The notes below the pieces were generated by a model that had not been told where the DNA came from, searched no databases, and saw only the letters and a program-made list of their open reading frames with translations. A stretch of 64,000 nt of DNA from Hyphomonas oceanitis SCH89 (GTDB taxonomy: Bacteria; Pseudomonadota; Alphaproteobacteria; Caulobacterales; Hyphomonadaceae). The number at the start of each line of letters is the position of its first letter. The first letter of the stretch is position 1. The translations under genes were made by a program, and so were the position numbers. Below are positions 8,039 through 16,953 of this stretch, piece after piece. Location: positions 54,453 through 118,452 of the forward strand of contig NZ_ARYL01000008.1 of NCBI RefSeq assembly GCF_000685295.1, given 5' to 3'.

Positions 8039-9706
8039 ATGGGAACCAGCTTCAGAATGCCTAATGAATCTCTATGGGATGTTAACGAGTCCCCCAGCAT
8101 GACGCATCGCCGATTAAACTTGGTTAATGTTACATGGTTGGCGCTTATTGCGGCAGCTGCCCTGATTGCTGTGCTGCGCGGCGTGGGAATCATCCCGCTG
8201 CTAATCGGTTGCGCGATTGCGATTCTCCCAGCCTGCGTGGGCCTTGTCTTCCTCCGGCAGGGGCGGGAAGCATCCAGCTTTGCGCCGCCGCTCCTTGTAA
8301 TCTGCTGGACGCTGCTCGCCGTGCTCGGCGTTGCGCTGACCGGCGGACCGTCCTCTCCTTTAACCATATTGTTCGCGCTGGCGCCGCTCGTCGCGCTTAA
8401 CCTTTCAGACACGGACATGGCGGCTGAGGCGGCCATCTTTGGCGTCATTGCCTACTTCGCTGTGCTCATCATGGGGCGCTTCGGCCTCTTGCCGCCAGCC
8501 ATGGCAGAGCACCTGCCGCTGACCGTTGCGATTGCCTTTGCGGGCCTTGCCCTGGCCGGGCTGCTCGTCTGGGTGCTCGTGCGGGACCGTTATGCGAATG
8601 GCGCAGCCGTGCAGGCGCAGCCAGAGGCTGAGGCCGTCGCGGAGACGCCGCCTGCGCCTCTGCCTGTCTTCCCCACAGCATCGGGCCTACTGCTGCTCGA
8701 CATCGCCCCCGAAGGCCGCGTGCGCAATCTTTCGGGCGACCGCCTCGGACTTGCGACGCTGAAGACAGGCGCCGCGTTGAGCAGCCTGTTTGGCCCTGAC
8801 GCCGACGTGGCCGCACTGCGCCCGGAAAGCGGCCTTGCGCAGGGCGAGATCGTGCTGGCCGATGGTCGCCTCGCGGCCTACACGGCAGAGGCGCATGATG
8901 GTGGCACGCACCTGCTGCTGCATGATATCAGTGCGGCGCAGCGTCAGAGCGACGAAGCCTCTCGCGCCCTCGAAACAGCTGCGGCCAAACTTCAGGACCG
9001 CACCGCCTTCTTTGCCTCGCTGGGCCATGACCTGAAAACACCCCTTAATGCCATCCTCGGTTATGCCGACATGATGCGCGCGCAGATCCGCGGTCCGCTA
9101 CCGGATGCCTACAAGGACTATCCGGATATCATCCACGAAAGCGGACAGGACCTGCTCCTTCTGGTCGACGACATTCTCGATCTCGCCAAGGCCAATGCGG
9201 ACCGCCAGCGCCTTGAGCCGGAACCGGTCGACCTCGTAGCCTCCGCTCAGTCCATCATCCGACAGCTCGACAACCAGGCTGAGCGCGCTGGCGTGAAGCT
9301 GAAGATGAAGGCCGACGCTGAAGTGTGGGCCGAAGCCGATGCCCGCGCCGTGCGCCAGATCTGGCAGAACCTGGTCTCCAACGCGATCAAGTATTCCGAG
9401 CGCGGCGGCACGGTGACTCTCGATGCCTTCGAGGCCGGTGGCGCGGCGGTGATCAGTGTCATCGACCGTGGCGCAGGCATGACGGAAGATGATCTAAAGA
9501 AAGTGACAGAGCCTTTCGCGCAGGGTGGCAATTCACGCGGCCGCGCGGGGACGGGCCTTGGCCTCGCCGTCGTACGGAGCTTTGCCGAGTTGCATGGCGG
9601 CCTGCTGAACCTCACATCGCGCCCCGGCAAGGGCACACGCGCCGAGGTGACACTGCCGCTGGCAGACCCGGCCGACATCGCGCCCCTTGAGGATGCCGCC
9701 CAATAG
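8039..9706 (+). CDS. Membrane-bound sensor histidine kinase
   Basis: A 555-residue hybrid of an N-terminal membrane domain (about five helices, residues 30-190), a PAS-like segment (about 215-300) and a HisKA/HATPase_c kinase core. The H-box reads FASLGHDLKTPLNAILGYADMM with phospho-acceptor His330; the N-box is QIWQNLVSNAIKYS, the G1 box DRGAGM and the G2 box GTGLGLAVV. No extended periplasmic loop is visible, so it may sense something in the membrane or cytoplasm. No response regulator is adjacent. The start is uncertain: ATGs at 8039, 8057 and 8099 are all in frame and none has a good ribosome binding site; 8099 would place the first helix near the N-terminus. Confidence 0.88.
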   Translation: MGTSFRMPNESLWDVNESPSMTHRRLNLVNVTWLALIAAAALIAVLRGVGIIPLLIGCAIAILPACVGLVFLRQGREASSFAPPLLVICWTLLAVLGVALTGGPSSPLTILFALAPLVALNLSDTDMAAEAAIFGVIAYFAVLIMGRFGLLPPAMAEHLPLTVAIAFAGLALAGLLVWVLVRDRYANGAAVQAQPEAEAVAETPPAPLPVFPTASGLLLLDIAPEGRVRNLSGDRLGLATLKTGAALSSLFGPDADVAALRPESGLAQGEIVLADGRLAAYTAEAHDGGTHLLLHDISAAQRQSDEASRALETAAAKLQDRTAFFASLGHDLKTPLNAILGYADMMRAQIRGPLPDAYKDYPDIIHESGQDLLLLVDDILDLAKANADRQRLEPEPVDLVASAQSIIRQLDNQAERAGVKLKMKADAEVWAEADARAVRQIWQNLVSNAIKYSERGGTVTLDAFEAGGAAVISVIDRGAGMTEDDLKKVTEPFAQGGNSRGRAGTGLGLAVVRSFAELHGGLLNLTSRPGKGTRAEVTLPLADPADIAPLEDAAQ

Positions 9707-9757
9707 GCGCACCGTGGCGGCCTGCGGGCCAGCCGCACATCACAGAAAGGTCCGGGA

Positions 9758-10096
9758 ATGGTCCGTCTGCCGTCAAAGCTCTGGGTCGAAGCCCTCATCC
9801 GAACCGTTGAGGTTGCCGGCTCCTCTGCGTTCGTCGTGCAGAAGGGCGACGCTGAACGGGGCGACACACTGATCAAGGTATCACGCCTCGATGGCACCGC
9901 CGTCGCCTACACGCCCAGTACCAATCTTGAAGGCGAGCGCGTCTTCCGCAATTTGCTCTCACAGGGTGTCGGCCCGGATGAGGCCAGCGTGGATGCCTAT
10001 ATCAGGCGTGCCCGCGACCGCGACAGCGACCTCTGGGTGGTCGAGATTGAAGACCGCGAGGGCCGTCATTTCCTCACCGAGGATATCGAAGACTAG
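9758..10096 (+). CDS. DUF1491 family protein
   Basis: A 112-residue protein matching the alphaproteobacterial DUF1491 family: it begins RLPSKLWVEALIRTVE, has a strand carrying VVQKGDAERGDTLIKV and ends with a WVVEIEDREGRHFL segment. Function is unknown. AGAAAGG at 9743-9749 supports ATG 9758. It lies 51 bases after the kinase gene and about 100 bases before another small gene, so the three may be co-transcribed, without an obvious functional tie. Confidence 0.82.
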   Translation: MVRLPSKLWVEALIRTVEVAGSSAFVVQKGDAERGDTLIKVSRLDGTAVAYTPSTNLEGERVFRNLLSQGVGPDEASVDAYIRRARDRDSDLWVVEIEDREGRHFLTEDIED

Positions 10097-10203
10097 TTTT
10101 GCCCCTTACACCGCGATTTCGCGGCAAGGCCGTTCAGGTAAACTCGCTGTTAACCCGTCCAAGGCAGCCTCGCCTCAAATCCACTGCCGGGGGCGTGCAG
10201 ACC

Positions 10204-10578
10204 ATGTTGTTCCTACTCAACGATACGATCGCCGAGATTGATATCCCGGAGATCCACCTGTCCAAACGCTGGAAAAGCCTCGGCTGCGGCGACCCGCACG
10301 GGATGCGGGCACGCGAGGCGCTGGAATTCGTCACCCGTGTCATCTCGGACCATGTGCGCGAGCACATGCCAATAGACGAAGTCCTGATCCAGGACCTTGG
10401 TTCACTGATCATCGCCAAGACCGGCGCCAACGCGGCGCTGTTCCCGGTGTTTGAGTCCAAAGTCAGCGAGCCCCGCCTGACCATCCTGCCGGAAGCCATC
10501 CTCAGGGCATTGAAGCAGCGTACCGAACAGGAAGGCACGCCGCCCAATATTACCGAGATCTGGCCGCTGGCGGCCTGA
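10204..10578 (+). CDS. Hypothetical protein, 124 residues
   Basis: A small, probably cytoplasmic protein beginning MLFLLNDTIAEIDIPE. It is mixed alpha/beta in appearance, with a helix EALEFVTRVISDHVREHM and a C-terminal helix ILRALKQRTEQ. I recognise no family. An upstream TTG (10099) keeps the frame open for 35 more codons, but ATG 10204, preceded by a GGGGG run at 10188-10192, is the more credible start. It is convergent with the vWA gene, with only four bases between stops. Confidence 0.6.
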   Translation: MLFLLNDTIAEIDIPEIHLSKRWKSLGCGDPHGMRAREALEFVTRVISDHVREHMPIDEVLIQDLGSLIIAKTGANAALFPVFESKVSEPRLTILPEAILRALKQRTEQEGTPPNITEIWPLAA

Positions 10579-10582
10579 CGGT

Positions 10583-12778
10583 TTATTTCACCGAAATGGA
10601 TTTGGTCGTGATGACGGTGCGTCCGTTGCGCGCCTGCAATACGTAGCGAACCGTATAGGCGCCTGCCTTGTCCGGTGCCTCCAGCGTGATCGTCGGGCCC
10701 TCTGATGTGTAGCCGTAGGTCAGTTCCCCGCTTGTGTTCGTATAGCCTTCGGGCACCAGGTCGACATAGTCGCCCTGATTGGCTGGACCGGTCCATGAGA
10801 CGTCGAAGCTCGTCCCCTTCTGAACGCTTGCAGGGATGTCCAGCGTCGCCTTGGCTGCAGTCAGCGTCAGTGGTGCGACTGCCTTCACGGAACGTCCCGT
10901 TGATGACTGCAACACATAACGAAGGTCATATTCGCCCGCTTCCCCTGGAGCCTGGATCGATAGCGGGTTTTCGGCTTGCACATAGGTGTAGGACTTCTCG
11001 CCACTCGTCTCCTTGTAGCCGCGCGGCACGATGTCGACATAGTCGCCCTGATTGGCGGGCCCGGCCCATGCGACCGAGAAGGTTTCGCCTACGGTCACAC
11101 TTGCCTTGGATGGCGTCACGTCGAAGGGAATGTCCTTCAGCGTCAGCGGCACAGTTTTCAGTACCGTGCGCCCATCGGCCGATTGCAGCACGTAGCGCAC
11201 GTCATACTCGCCCGCTTCGCCCGGCAGTTTCACCTCAATCGGATTGACGTCGGTGACGTAGGTGTAGGCCTTTTCACCGCTCGTCTGCTTGTAGCCGCGA
11301 GGGACGATGTCGACATAATCGCCTTTCGTTCCTGGCCCGGTCCAGTCGACAACAAGCGCCTTGCCGATAGCGACGGCAGGATTGAAGGCCAGCTCGACGC
11401 GGGTGTCGGTCACCTCCAGCGGCACGGTTTTCAATACTGTGCGACCATCGCTGGCCTTGGCGACATAGCGCAGCGCGTAGGCTCCCGGTGTGCCGGGCGC
11501 GCGTAGCGTCAGCGTTTCGCCGTCCTTGGTATAGGCATAGGCCTTCTCACCGCTCGTCAGTGTGTAGCCTTCCGGCACGAGGTCGACATAGTCGCCATCA
11601 TTGTTGGGGCCGCGCCATTTGACCAAGACATTTTGGCCGATGCCGATAGAAGGTTCGGCCACAATCGCGACAGCCGCATCGACCACCTTGATGGTGGTGT
11701 TCGCGATCACGGTGCGGCCCTGCGGCGCGTTCCAGACATAGCGCAGTTCATAATCACCGGGCGTTCCCGGCGCGCGCATGGACACTGGGTTGCCATCCTC
11801 TGTGTAGCCATAGGACAGCTCGCCATGAGTCTTGGTGTAGCCCGGTGGCACGAGGTCGACATAGTCCTCCTTCCCGCCGGGGCCGTCCCAGGTCACTTCA
11901 AACATGGAGCCGATCTCGACACTTTCCGGGCCGGTGATCGTGGCCGTCGCGGTCGCCGCTTCCGGCGGGCCGGATTCGACAGCCTCGGCCACCGTGCTCA
12001 AGGCATCTGCCAGTTCGCCCGCGTTCGAGGCTTCTATATATTTGCCGCCCGTCTGTTCGGCGAGGCATGCGACCTGCCGGCCTTCATCCGCGCTGAGGCC
12101 AAAGCCGATCACATGGGCCGTAAAGTCCAACCCGCGCGCCTCCAGCGAGGCACCCGCCGCGCAGGGGTCTGCGTCACAGGTCTCGATGCCGTCGGTGACC
12201 AGGATGACGGTCGCCCGCGTCTCCTCGATCTTCATGGCATTGGCCGCCGTTTCCACGGCGGCCGTCAGCGGCGTCTTGCCGACCGGCACCAGCCTGTCGA
12301 CCACGTCGGGCAGGGGTGTCGTGGCGCCGGGGCTGCGCAGCAGTTCGATGTCCTTGCAGTCGCCCTTGCGGCGGTGGCCATAGGCGATCAGGCCGGCCGA
12401 TCCGATATCCGGATTGCTGGCAACCATTGTGCGCACGGCCTCGCGTGCGATATCACGCTTCGACTTGCCGTCGATCTGACCCCACATGGACCCTGAGGAA
12501 TCCATGACGACCATGACTTTCATGGGGCCTTTGGGCGTTTCCACCACCGCATCTTCCGGTTTGGCGGGGGCTTCAAGGCTCACGGCGATGGGCTCGGCGC
12601 CGCTGTCGCTCTCAAGTGCGGTCTGTTCTGTAGCGATTGCGGGCTCTGAATCCGTGGCATTGGCGTCCGATGCCAGTGTTTGCGGCGCATCGGCGTCTGG
12701 TGCCTTGTCCTTGCTGCAGCATGTAAGCATCAGCGCTGCCGCAGCGCAGCTGGCGAGAATTATGTTTGAATAAGCCAT
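10583..12778 (-). CDS. vWA-domain envelope protein with five 91-residue repeats
   Basis: A 731-residue exported protein. It begins with a signal sequence ending in MLTCCSKD (possibly a weak lipobox) and a low-complexity linker. Next comes a von Willebrand A domain with the metal-binding MIDAS motif DSSGS, and TDG later in the domain. The C-terminal half is five tandem Ig-like repeats whose core reads GDYVDxVPxGYxxTSGE, then APGxxGxYxxRYV, then GRTV. The codons for GDYVD recur at 10760, 11033, 11309, 11582 and 11855, a period of 273-276 bases. ATG 12778 is chosen because the upstream extension lacks a signal and would overlap prfC. Role unknown; adhesive or scaffolding function is a guess. Confidence 0.85.
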   Translation of the reverse strand: MAYSNIILASCAAAALMLTCCSKDKAPDADAPQTLASDANATDSEPAIATEQTALESDSGAEPIAVSLEAPAKPEDAVVETPKGPMKVMVVMDSSGSMWGQIDGKSKRDIAREAVRTMVASNPDIGSAGLIAYGHRRKGDCKDIELLRSPGATTPLPDVVDRLVPVGKTPLTAAVETAANAMKIEETRATVILVTDGIETCDADPCAAGASLEARGLDFTAHVIGFGLSADEGRQVACLAEQTGGKYIEASNAGELADALSTVAEAVESGPPEAATATATITGPESVEIGSMFEVTWDGPGGKEDYVDLVPPGYTKTHGELSYGYTEDGNPVSMRAPGTPGDYELRYVWNAPQGRTVIANTTIKVVDAAVAIVAEPSIGIGQNVLVKWRGPNNDGDYVDLVPEGYTLTSGEKAYAYTKDGETLTLRAPGTPGAYALRYVAKASDGRTVLKTVPLEVTDTRVELAFNPAVAIGKALVVDWTGPGTKGDYVDIVPRGYKQTSGEKAYTYVTDVNPIEVKLPGEAGEYDVRYVLQSADGRTVLKTVPLTLKDIPFDVTPSKASVTVGETFSVAWAGPANQGDYVDIVPRGYKETSGEKSYTYVQAENPLSIQAPGEAGEYDLRYVLQSSTGRSVKAVAPLTLTAAKATLDIPASVQKGTSFDVSWTGPANQGDYVDLVPEGYTNTSGELTYGYTSEGPTITLEAPDKAGAYTVRYVLQARNGRTVITTKSISVK

Positions 12779-12925
12779 GAAAAGCGTCCCCTTTATTCTG
12801 GCTGGTCTGTCCCCACGCACATCATACAACGCAATCGCGGCGTGCAAAGCCGCCTTCAACCCCTTCATTCCTGCATGCAAATCGGCTAGTGGCTGGCGGC
12901 TGAAACAGAATTGTCCGGAAATACC

Positions 12926-14524
12926 ATGTCCCATATCGCCGAAGCCGCCCGCCGGCGCACCTTTGCCATCATCTCGCACCCCGATGCCGGCAAGACGACG
13001 CTGACCGAAAACCTGCTGCTTGCAGGCGGCGCCATCCGTGCGGCAGGCGAGGTTGCGGCGCGCGGTGCCCAGCGGCGTACGCGGTCTGACTGGATGAAGA
13101 TCGAACGCGACCGAGGCATCTCGGTTTCGGCCTCGGTGATGACGTTCGAATACAGCGATCTCGTCTTCAACCTGCTTGATACGCCCGGCCACGAAGACTT
13201 TTCCGAAGACACCTACCGCACGCTGACGGCGGCCGACTGCGCCGTCATGGTGCTCGACGCCGCCAAGGGTATCGAGCCGCAGACGCTGAAACTGTTTGAA
13301 GTCTGCCGCATGCGCGACATTCCGATCATCACCTTCATCAACAAGATGGACCGTGAGGCGCTTGAGCCGATCGAACTGCTCGATGAGGTACAGGACAAGC
13401 TCCAGCTAGACACGGCGCCGCTCTACTGGCCTGCCGCCTCCGGTCAGCGTTTTGCCGGCATGAAAGATCTCACCACAGGCGAGTTCTGCCAGTTCGACCG
13501 CCGCCCGGGCGAGCCACCGCATATCGGCCCGGCCACACGCATTCCCGGCAGCGATGAGGACCTGCTCGGAAAGCTGGATGATCATGTCTATGCGGAGCTT
13601 GTCGAAGGTGTGGAGATGGTCACGGGCCTTCTGCCGAAATTTGATGAAGAGGCCTTTAATGCCGGCAATATGACGCCTGTCGTGTTCGGCTCAGCCCTGC
13701 GCCATTTCGGTGTCGCGGAACTCCTGAACACGCTTCGCGACTTCGCGCCGCCACCGCGCATCCAGAAGGCCGAGCGCAAAGGGCAGGTGATAAGTGTTCA
13801 GCCATCTGACAATGACGTCTCCGGTTTCGTCTTCAAGATTCAGGCGAACATGGATCCGAACCACCGCGACCGCGTGGCCTTCCTTCGCCTCTGCTCCGGC
13901 GAGTTCAAACGCGGCATGAAGCTGAAGAGCGCAACCGGCAAGCAGCTGAACATTCACAACCCGCTGATGTTCCTGGCGCAGGATCGCGAGATTGCCGAGA
14001 CCGCCTATGCGGGCGACGTAATCGGCGTGCCAAACCATGGTCAGCTGCGCGTTGGCGACAGCCTCTCGGAAAGCGGCGACATCCAGTTTGCCGGTATCCC
14101 CAACTTCGCGCCGGAACTGCTGCGCCGCGCCCGCGTGAAAGACCCGATGAAGGCGAAACACCTGCGCAAGGCGCTCGAAAGCCTCGCCGAGGAAGGCGTC
14201 ACCCAGCTGTTCAAGCCCGCCATCGGTTCCGACATGATCGTTGGCGCTGTCGGCCAGCTGCAATTTGAAGTCATGATCGAACGTGTGGCGGCTGAATACG
14301 GCCTCGAAGTCATGTTCGAAATGGCGCCTTATAACGTCGCGCGCTGGATGGCCTGCGATGATCCGGACAAGCTGGAAGAGTTCCTTGATCGGAACAAGTC
14401 AGCGTCCGGCACAGACCTTGATGGCGCGCCTGTCTATCTGGCGAAGAATGCCTGGGATGTCGGTTACGCGCAGGAAAAGAACCCGTCGATCCGCTTCACG
14501 GCTACGAAAGAGCGCTCGCTCTAG
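12926..14524 (+). CDS. prfC: Peptide chain release factor 3
   Basis: RF3 is the translational GTPase that recycles RF1/RF2 from the ribosome after termination. The 532-residue length is normal (E. coli 529). GTPase motifs are all visible: P-loop HPDAGKTT near residue 18, DTPGHEDFSEDTYRT (G3), NKMD (G4) and the YWPAASG segment, followed by EF-Tu-like domain II and the RF3 C-terminal domain (VGAVGQLQFEVM). An in-frame TTG at 12911 would add five residues; ATG 12926 is preferred. Its stop codon shares the four bases CTAG with the stop of the convergent gene. Confidence 0.97.
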   Translation: MSHIAEAARRRTFAIISHPDAGKTTLTENLLLAGGAIRAAGEVAARGAQRRTRSDWMKIERDRGISVSASVMTFEYSDLVFNLLDTPGHEDFSEDTYRTLTAADCAVMVLDAAKGIEPQTLKLFEVCRMRDIPIITFINKMDREALEPIELLDEVQDKLQLDTAPLYWPAASGQRFAGMKDLTTGEFCQFDRRPGEPPHIGPATRIPGSDEDLLGKLDDHVYAELVEGVEMVTGLLPKFDEEAFNAGNMTPVVFGSALRHFGVAELLNTLRDFAPPPRIQKAERKGQVISVQPSDNDVSGFVFKIQANMDPNHRDRVAFLRLCSGEFKRGMKLKSATGKQLNIHNPLMFLAQDREIAETAYAGDVIGVPNHGQLRVGDSLSESGDIQFAGIPNFAPELLRRARVKDPMKAKHLRKALESLAEEGVTQLFKPAIGSDMIVGAVGQLQFEVMIERVAAEYGLEVMFEMAPYNVARWMACDDPDKLEEFLDRNKSASGTDLDGAPVYLAKNAWDVGYAQEKNPSIRFTATKERSL

Positions 14525-14931
14525 TGTCTTGGCGTATCGTCTTCCGGGGCTTCGCCCAGAAGATCATCCGTCGGCGTTTCGAGCACAGGCGCGAAGAAGG
14601 CCTCGTGCGTTGGTGAGAAGCCCGATGTCGCTGCCGGGTTGCGCTCCAGACGTCCGCCGCCGCGTTTCAGCTCGCAGCGCGCAGGCGTCTCGCCCACGAT
14701 CGCGACAAAGCTCCACGCTTTGCACATGTCATTGTCGGCGCAGGCGCTCTGGCAGCTGAGCGCGTCTTCCGATGGCATCACGCTATAGGTCGCGCCAAAG
14801 CGGTAGAGGCCCTGTTCATAGCCGACGGGCGCCGGGGCGGCCACGGCATCGGCCTTCAGCGACATTGGCGCTTCGGCAAAGGCGGGCGCCACAAGGCAGG
14901 CGGCCAGTGCAAGCATTCGGATATGGCGCAT
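14521..14931 (-). CDS. Secreted PAN/Apple-domain protein
   Basis: A 136-residue protein with a signal peptide (MRHIRMLALAACLVAPAFA). The mature part holds a PAN_4-like domain: an aromatic YRFGATYSV start, then CQSACADNDMCKAWSF and a later CELK, the spaced cysteines and the C-x-A-W-S/T-F core typical of such domains in alphaproteobacteria. They probably bind carbohydrate or protein outside the cell. The C-terminal tail is acidic and looks disordered. The last four bases overlap the prfC stop. Confidence 0.78.
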   Translation of the reverse strand: MRHIRMLALAACLVAPAFAEAPMSLKADAVAAPAPVGYEQGLYRFGATYSVMPSEDALSCQSACADNDMCKAWSFVAIVGETPARCELKRGGGRLERNPAATSGFSPTHEAFFAPVLETPTDDLLGEAPEDDTPRH

Positions 14932-14995
14932 CGGTCAAACTCCCAAGTCTCAGGCCTCGGAGGCTAGGCCTCGCCGGTTAAGGAAGCTTTTACGC

Positions 14996-16813
14996 TCAGC
15001 TGGTCAGCGCTTCGCGCTTTTCCTCGATTTCCAGCCATTCCATCTCGGCTGCCTCGGCCTCAGTTCGCGCCGCGCCGATACGTTCGGATTTGGCATTGAA
15101 GGCCTTCGGATCGCGCGAATAGAGGGCCGGGTCGGCGAGTTCTTTCTCGAGCTTCGCAATCTCCGCATGCAGTTTGGGGATCAGCGCGTCGATTTCTTTC
15201 TGGCGGTGCTCGTCTTTGAACGACAGTTTATTCTGCGGCTTGGGCTTGGGCGCCTCGGCTGGCTTGGCCTTGGCGGAGCGCGCGTCATCGTCGCCATTGC
15301 GGCGCACCTGCGCCAGCTGGTCCTGCGCGTCGGTCCAGCCGCCAGCGGTCTGCACCCATTTGCCTTCGCCCAGCGGGCAGAGGCAGCTCGTCACCGTAGA
15401 GTCGAGGAAGGCCCGGTCGTGGCTCACCAGCAGCAGTGTGCCCTCATAGGCCAGCAGCATGTCTTCGAGCAGGTCCAGCGTCTGCAGGTCGAGATCGTTG
15501 GTCGGTTCATCCATCACCAGCAGGGTGGACGGCTTGGCAAGGCCAATGGCCAGCGCCAGCCGGTTGCGTTCCCCGCCGGACAGCGCGCCGACAGGCTGGC
15601 GCAGCTGTTCGGTCTTGAACAGGAAGTCCTTCGCATAGGCCGCGATATGCCGCTGCTGTCCTTGGACCATCAGCGAGTCGCCGCCCGATGGCGCGAGCGC
15701 CTCCCAGATCGTGTCCTTCGGGTCCAGCGTGTCGCGCGTCTGGTCGAGGTAGGTCACGTCCAGCGTCTTGGCGTGGCGAATGCTGCCTGCGTCCGGTTCG
15801 ATCTCGCCGAGCAACAGGCGCACAAGCGTCGTCTTGCCCGCGCCGTTCGGGCCGATAATGCCGATCCGGTCGCCGCGCAGGATCTTGATCGATAGGCCGT
15901 CGGCAATCACCAGCGGCCCGTTCGGCGTGTCGAATGTCTTCGACAGGTCTTTGACCTCGATCACCTTCTTGCTCATCGAGTCGCCGACGCCCGCGCTGAA
16001 TTCGGCCGTGTTCTTGCGATCGTTCAGCGCCGCGCGCATGGCGCCATGCTGGGCGCGCATGTCGTGCAGCTTGGCGAGGCGGCCCTGGTTACGCTTGCGC
16101 CGCCCGGTCACGCCGCGCGCCAGCCAGTGCTGCTCGGCCTTCAGCTGCGTGGTCACGCGCTTCAGCTGGCGTTCTTCTTCCACTTCGATAGCCTCGGCCC
16201 ATTCGTCGAACTTCACATATCCATCGGGCGATTTCAGAACGACGCCCTGGCGCAGCCACAGCGTATTGGTCGAGATATTCTCAAGGAAGCGCCTGTCGTG
16301 GCTCACCACCAGAACAACGCCATTGAACGCCTTCAGGCGGCCTTCGAGGTATTCGATCATCGGCACGTCGAGGTGGTTGGTCGGCTCGTCCAGCAGGATG
16401 ACGTCGGGCTCGGCCGCAAAGGCGCGTGCCAGCGCCACGCGCCGCTGCTGCCCGCCCGAAAGCGTTTTCGGGTCCGTGCTGCCATCGACGCCGAATTCCA
16501 TCAGCTCGGCCTCGGCCATATACTCATGTTCCAGCCCGTCGCTGACATAGGCCAGCACCGTGTCATAGCCGTCAAAGCGCGGCTCCTGAACAACGGTGGC
16601 ATAGGTCGTGCCCGGCTGGCGCCACACCTGGCCGCTATCGGCCTCCAGCTGTTCGGAGATGATGCGCATCAGCGTGGACTTGCCCGCCCCGTTGCGCCCC
16701 ACCAGCGCCGCCCGCTCGCCCTTGGACAGGCTAAGCGTCACCCCCTCGAACAAGGGCTTCGCGCCAAGCGACAGACGCACATCGGACAATGAAATCAGGG
16801 GAGGTTGAGCCAT
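14996..16813 (-). CDS. uup: ABC-F family ATPase (Uup type)
   Basis: A soluble 605-residue protein with two ABC ATPase domains and no membrane domain, characteristic of ABC-F proteins acting on the ribosome. Walker A motifs are GRNGAGKST (near residue 39) and GPNGAGKTT (near 320), with LSGGQQRR and LSGGERNRL signatures and LLDEPTNHLD/VMDEPTNDLD Walker B segments. A basic interdomain linker follows domain 1. The lysine/glutamate-rich C-terminal coiled coil (about 515-605) is the hallmark of Uup, which has been linked to precise excision of transposons and ribosome function. The start MAQPPLI is well placed. Confidence 0.93.
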   Translation of the reverse strand: MAQPPLISLSDVRLSLGAKPLFEGVTLSLSKGERAALVGRNGAGKSTLMRIISEQLEADSGQVWRQPGTTYATVVQEPRFDGYDTVLAYVSDGLEHEYMAEAELMEFGVDGSTDPKTLSGGQQRRVALARAFAAEPDVILLDEPTNHLDVPMIEYLEGRLKAFNGVVLVVSHDRRFLENISTNTLWLRQGVVLKSPDGYVKFDEWAEAIEVEEERQLKRVTTQLKAEQHWLARGVTGRRKRNQGRLAKLHDMRAQHGAMRAALNDRKNTAEFSAGVGDSMSKKVIEVKDLSKTFDTPNGPLVIADGLSIKILRGDRIGIIGPNGAGKTTLVRLLLGEIEPDAGSIRHAKTLDVTYLDQTRDTLDPKDTIWEALAPSGGDSLMVQGQQRHIAAYAKDFLFKTEQLRQPVGALSGGERNRLALAIGLAKPSTLLVMDEPTNDLDLQTLDLLEDMLLAYEGTLLLVSHDRAFLDSTVTSCLCPLGEGKWVQTAGGWTDAQDQLAQVRRNGDDDARSAKAKPAEAPKPKPQNKLSFKDEHRQKEIDALIPKLHAEIAKLEKELADPALYSRDPKAFNAKSERIGAARTEAEAAEMEWLEIEEKREALTS

Positions 16814-16916
16814 CCGCGCCAGATAGCGTGTGCGGGGGGGAAGGGAAAGGGGGCGTGTGTCGTGGGGGGAGACTGGGTAGTTCGTGCGCTCGTGCGAACC
16901 GGGCGGAGAATTTATT

Positions 16917-16953
16917 CTTGACTATATAGTCCAGAATGGCTAATTGTGTTCTA
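16917..16953 (+). promoter_or_regulatory. TetR operator over a possible leaderless promoter
   Basis: The perfect 12-bp palindrome GACTATATAGTC (16920-16931) lies just before the TetR gene. It overlaps a TTGACT hexamer (16919-16924), which with TAATTG 16 bases downstream (16941-16946) could be a -35/-10 pair. A transcript from such a promoter would start at about the ATG itself (16953), so would be leaderless; indeed there is no ribosome binding site. The palindrome is the likely autoregulatory operator. No second copy is found before the oxidoreductase gene. Confidence 0.5.

Noticed and set aside
8114..8131. TTAA-N6-TTAA in the kinase gene as a CtrA box
   Set aside because: Spacing is six rather than seven bases and it is within coding sequence; TTAAC half sites elsewhere are also too weak to call.
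10760..11870. Regular ~273-bp repeats considered as a CRISPR or satellite array
   Set aside because: The repeats are in frame and encode similar protein domains; the unit is far too long and diverged for CRISPR.
12779..13192. Upstream extension of the vWA gene on the minus strand
   Set aside because: Would overlap prfC; the signal peptide starts at 12778.
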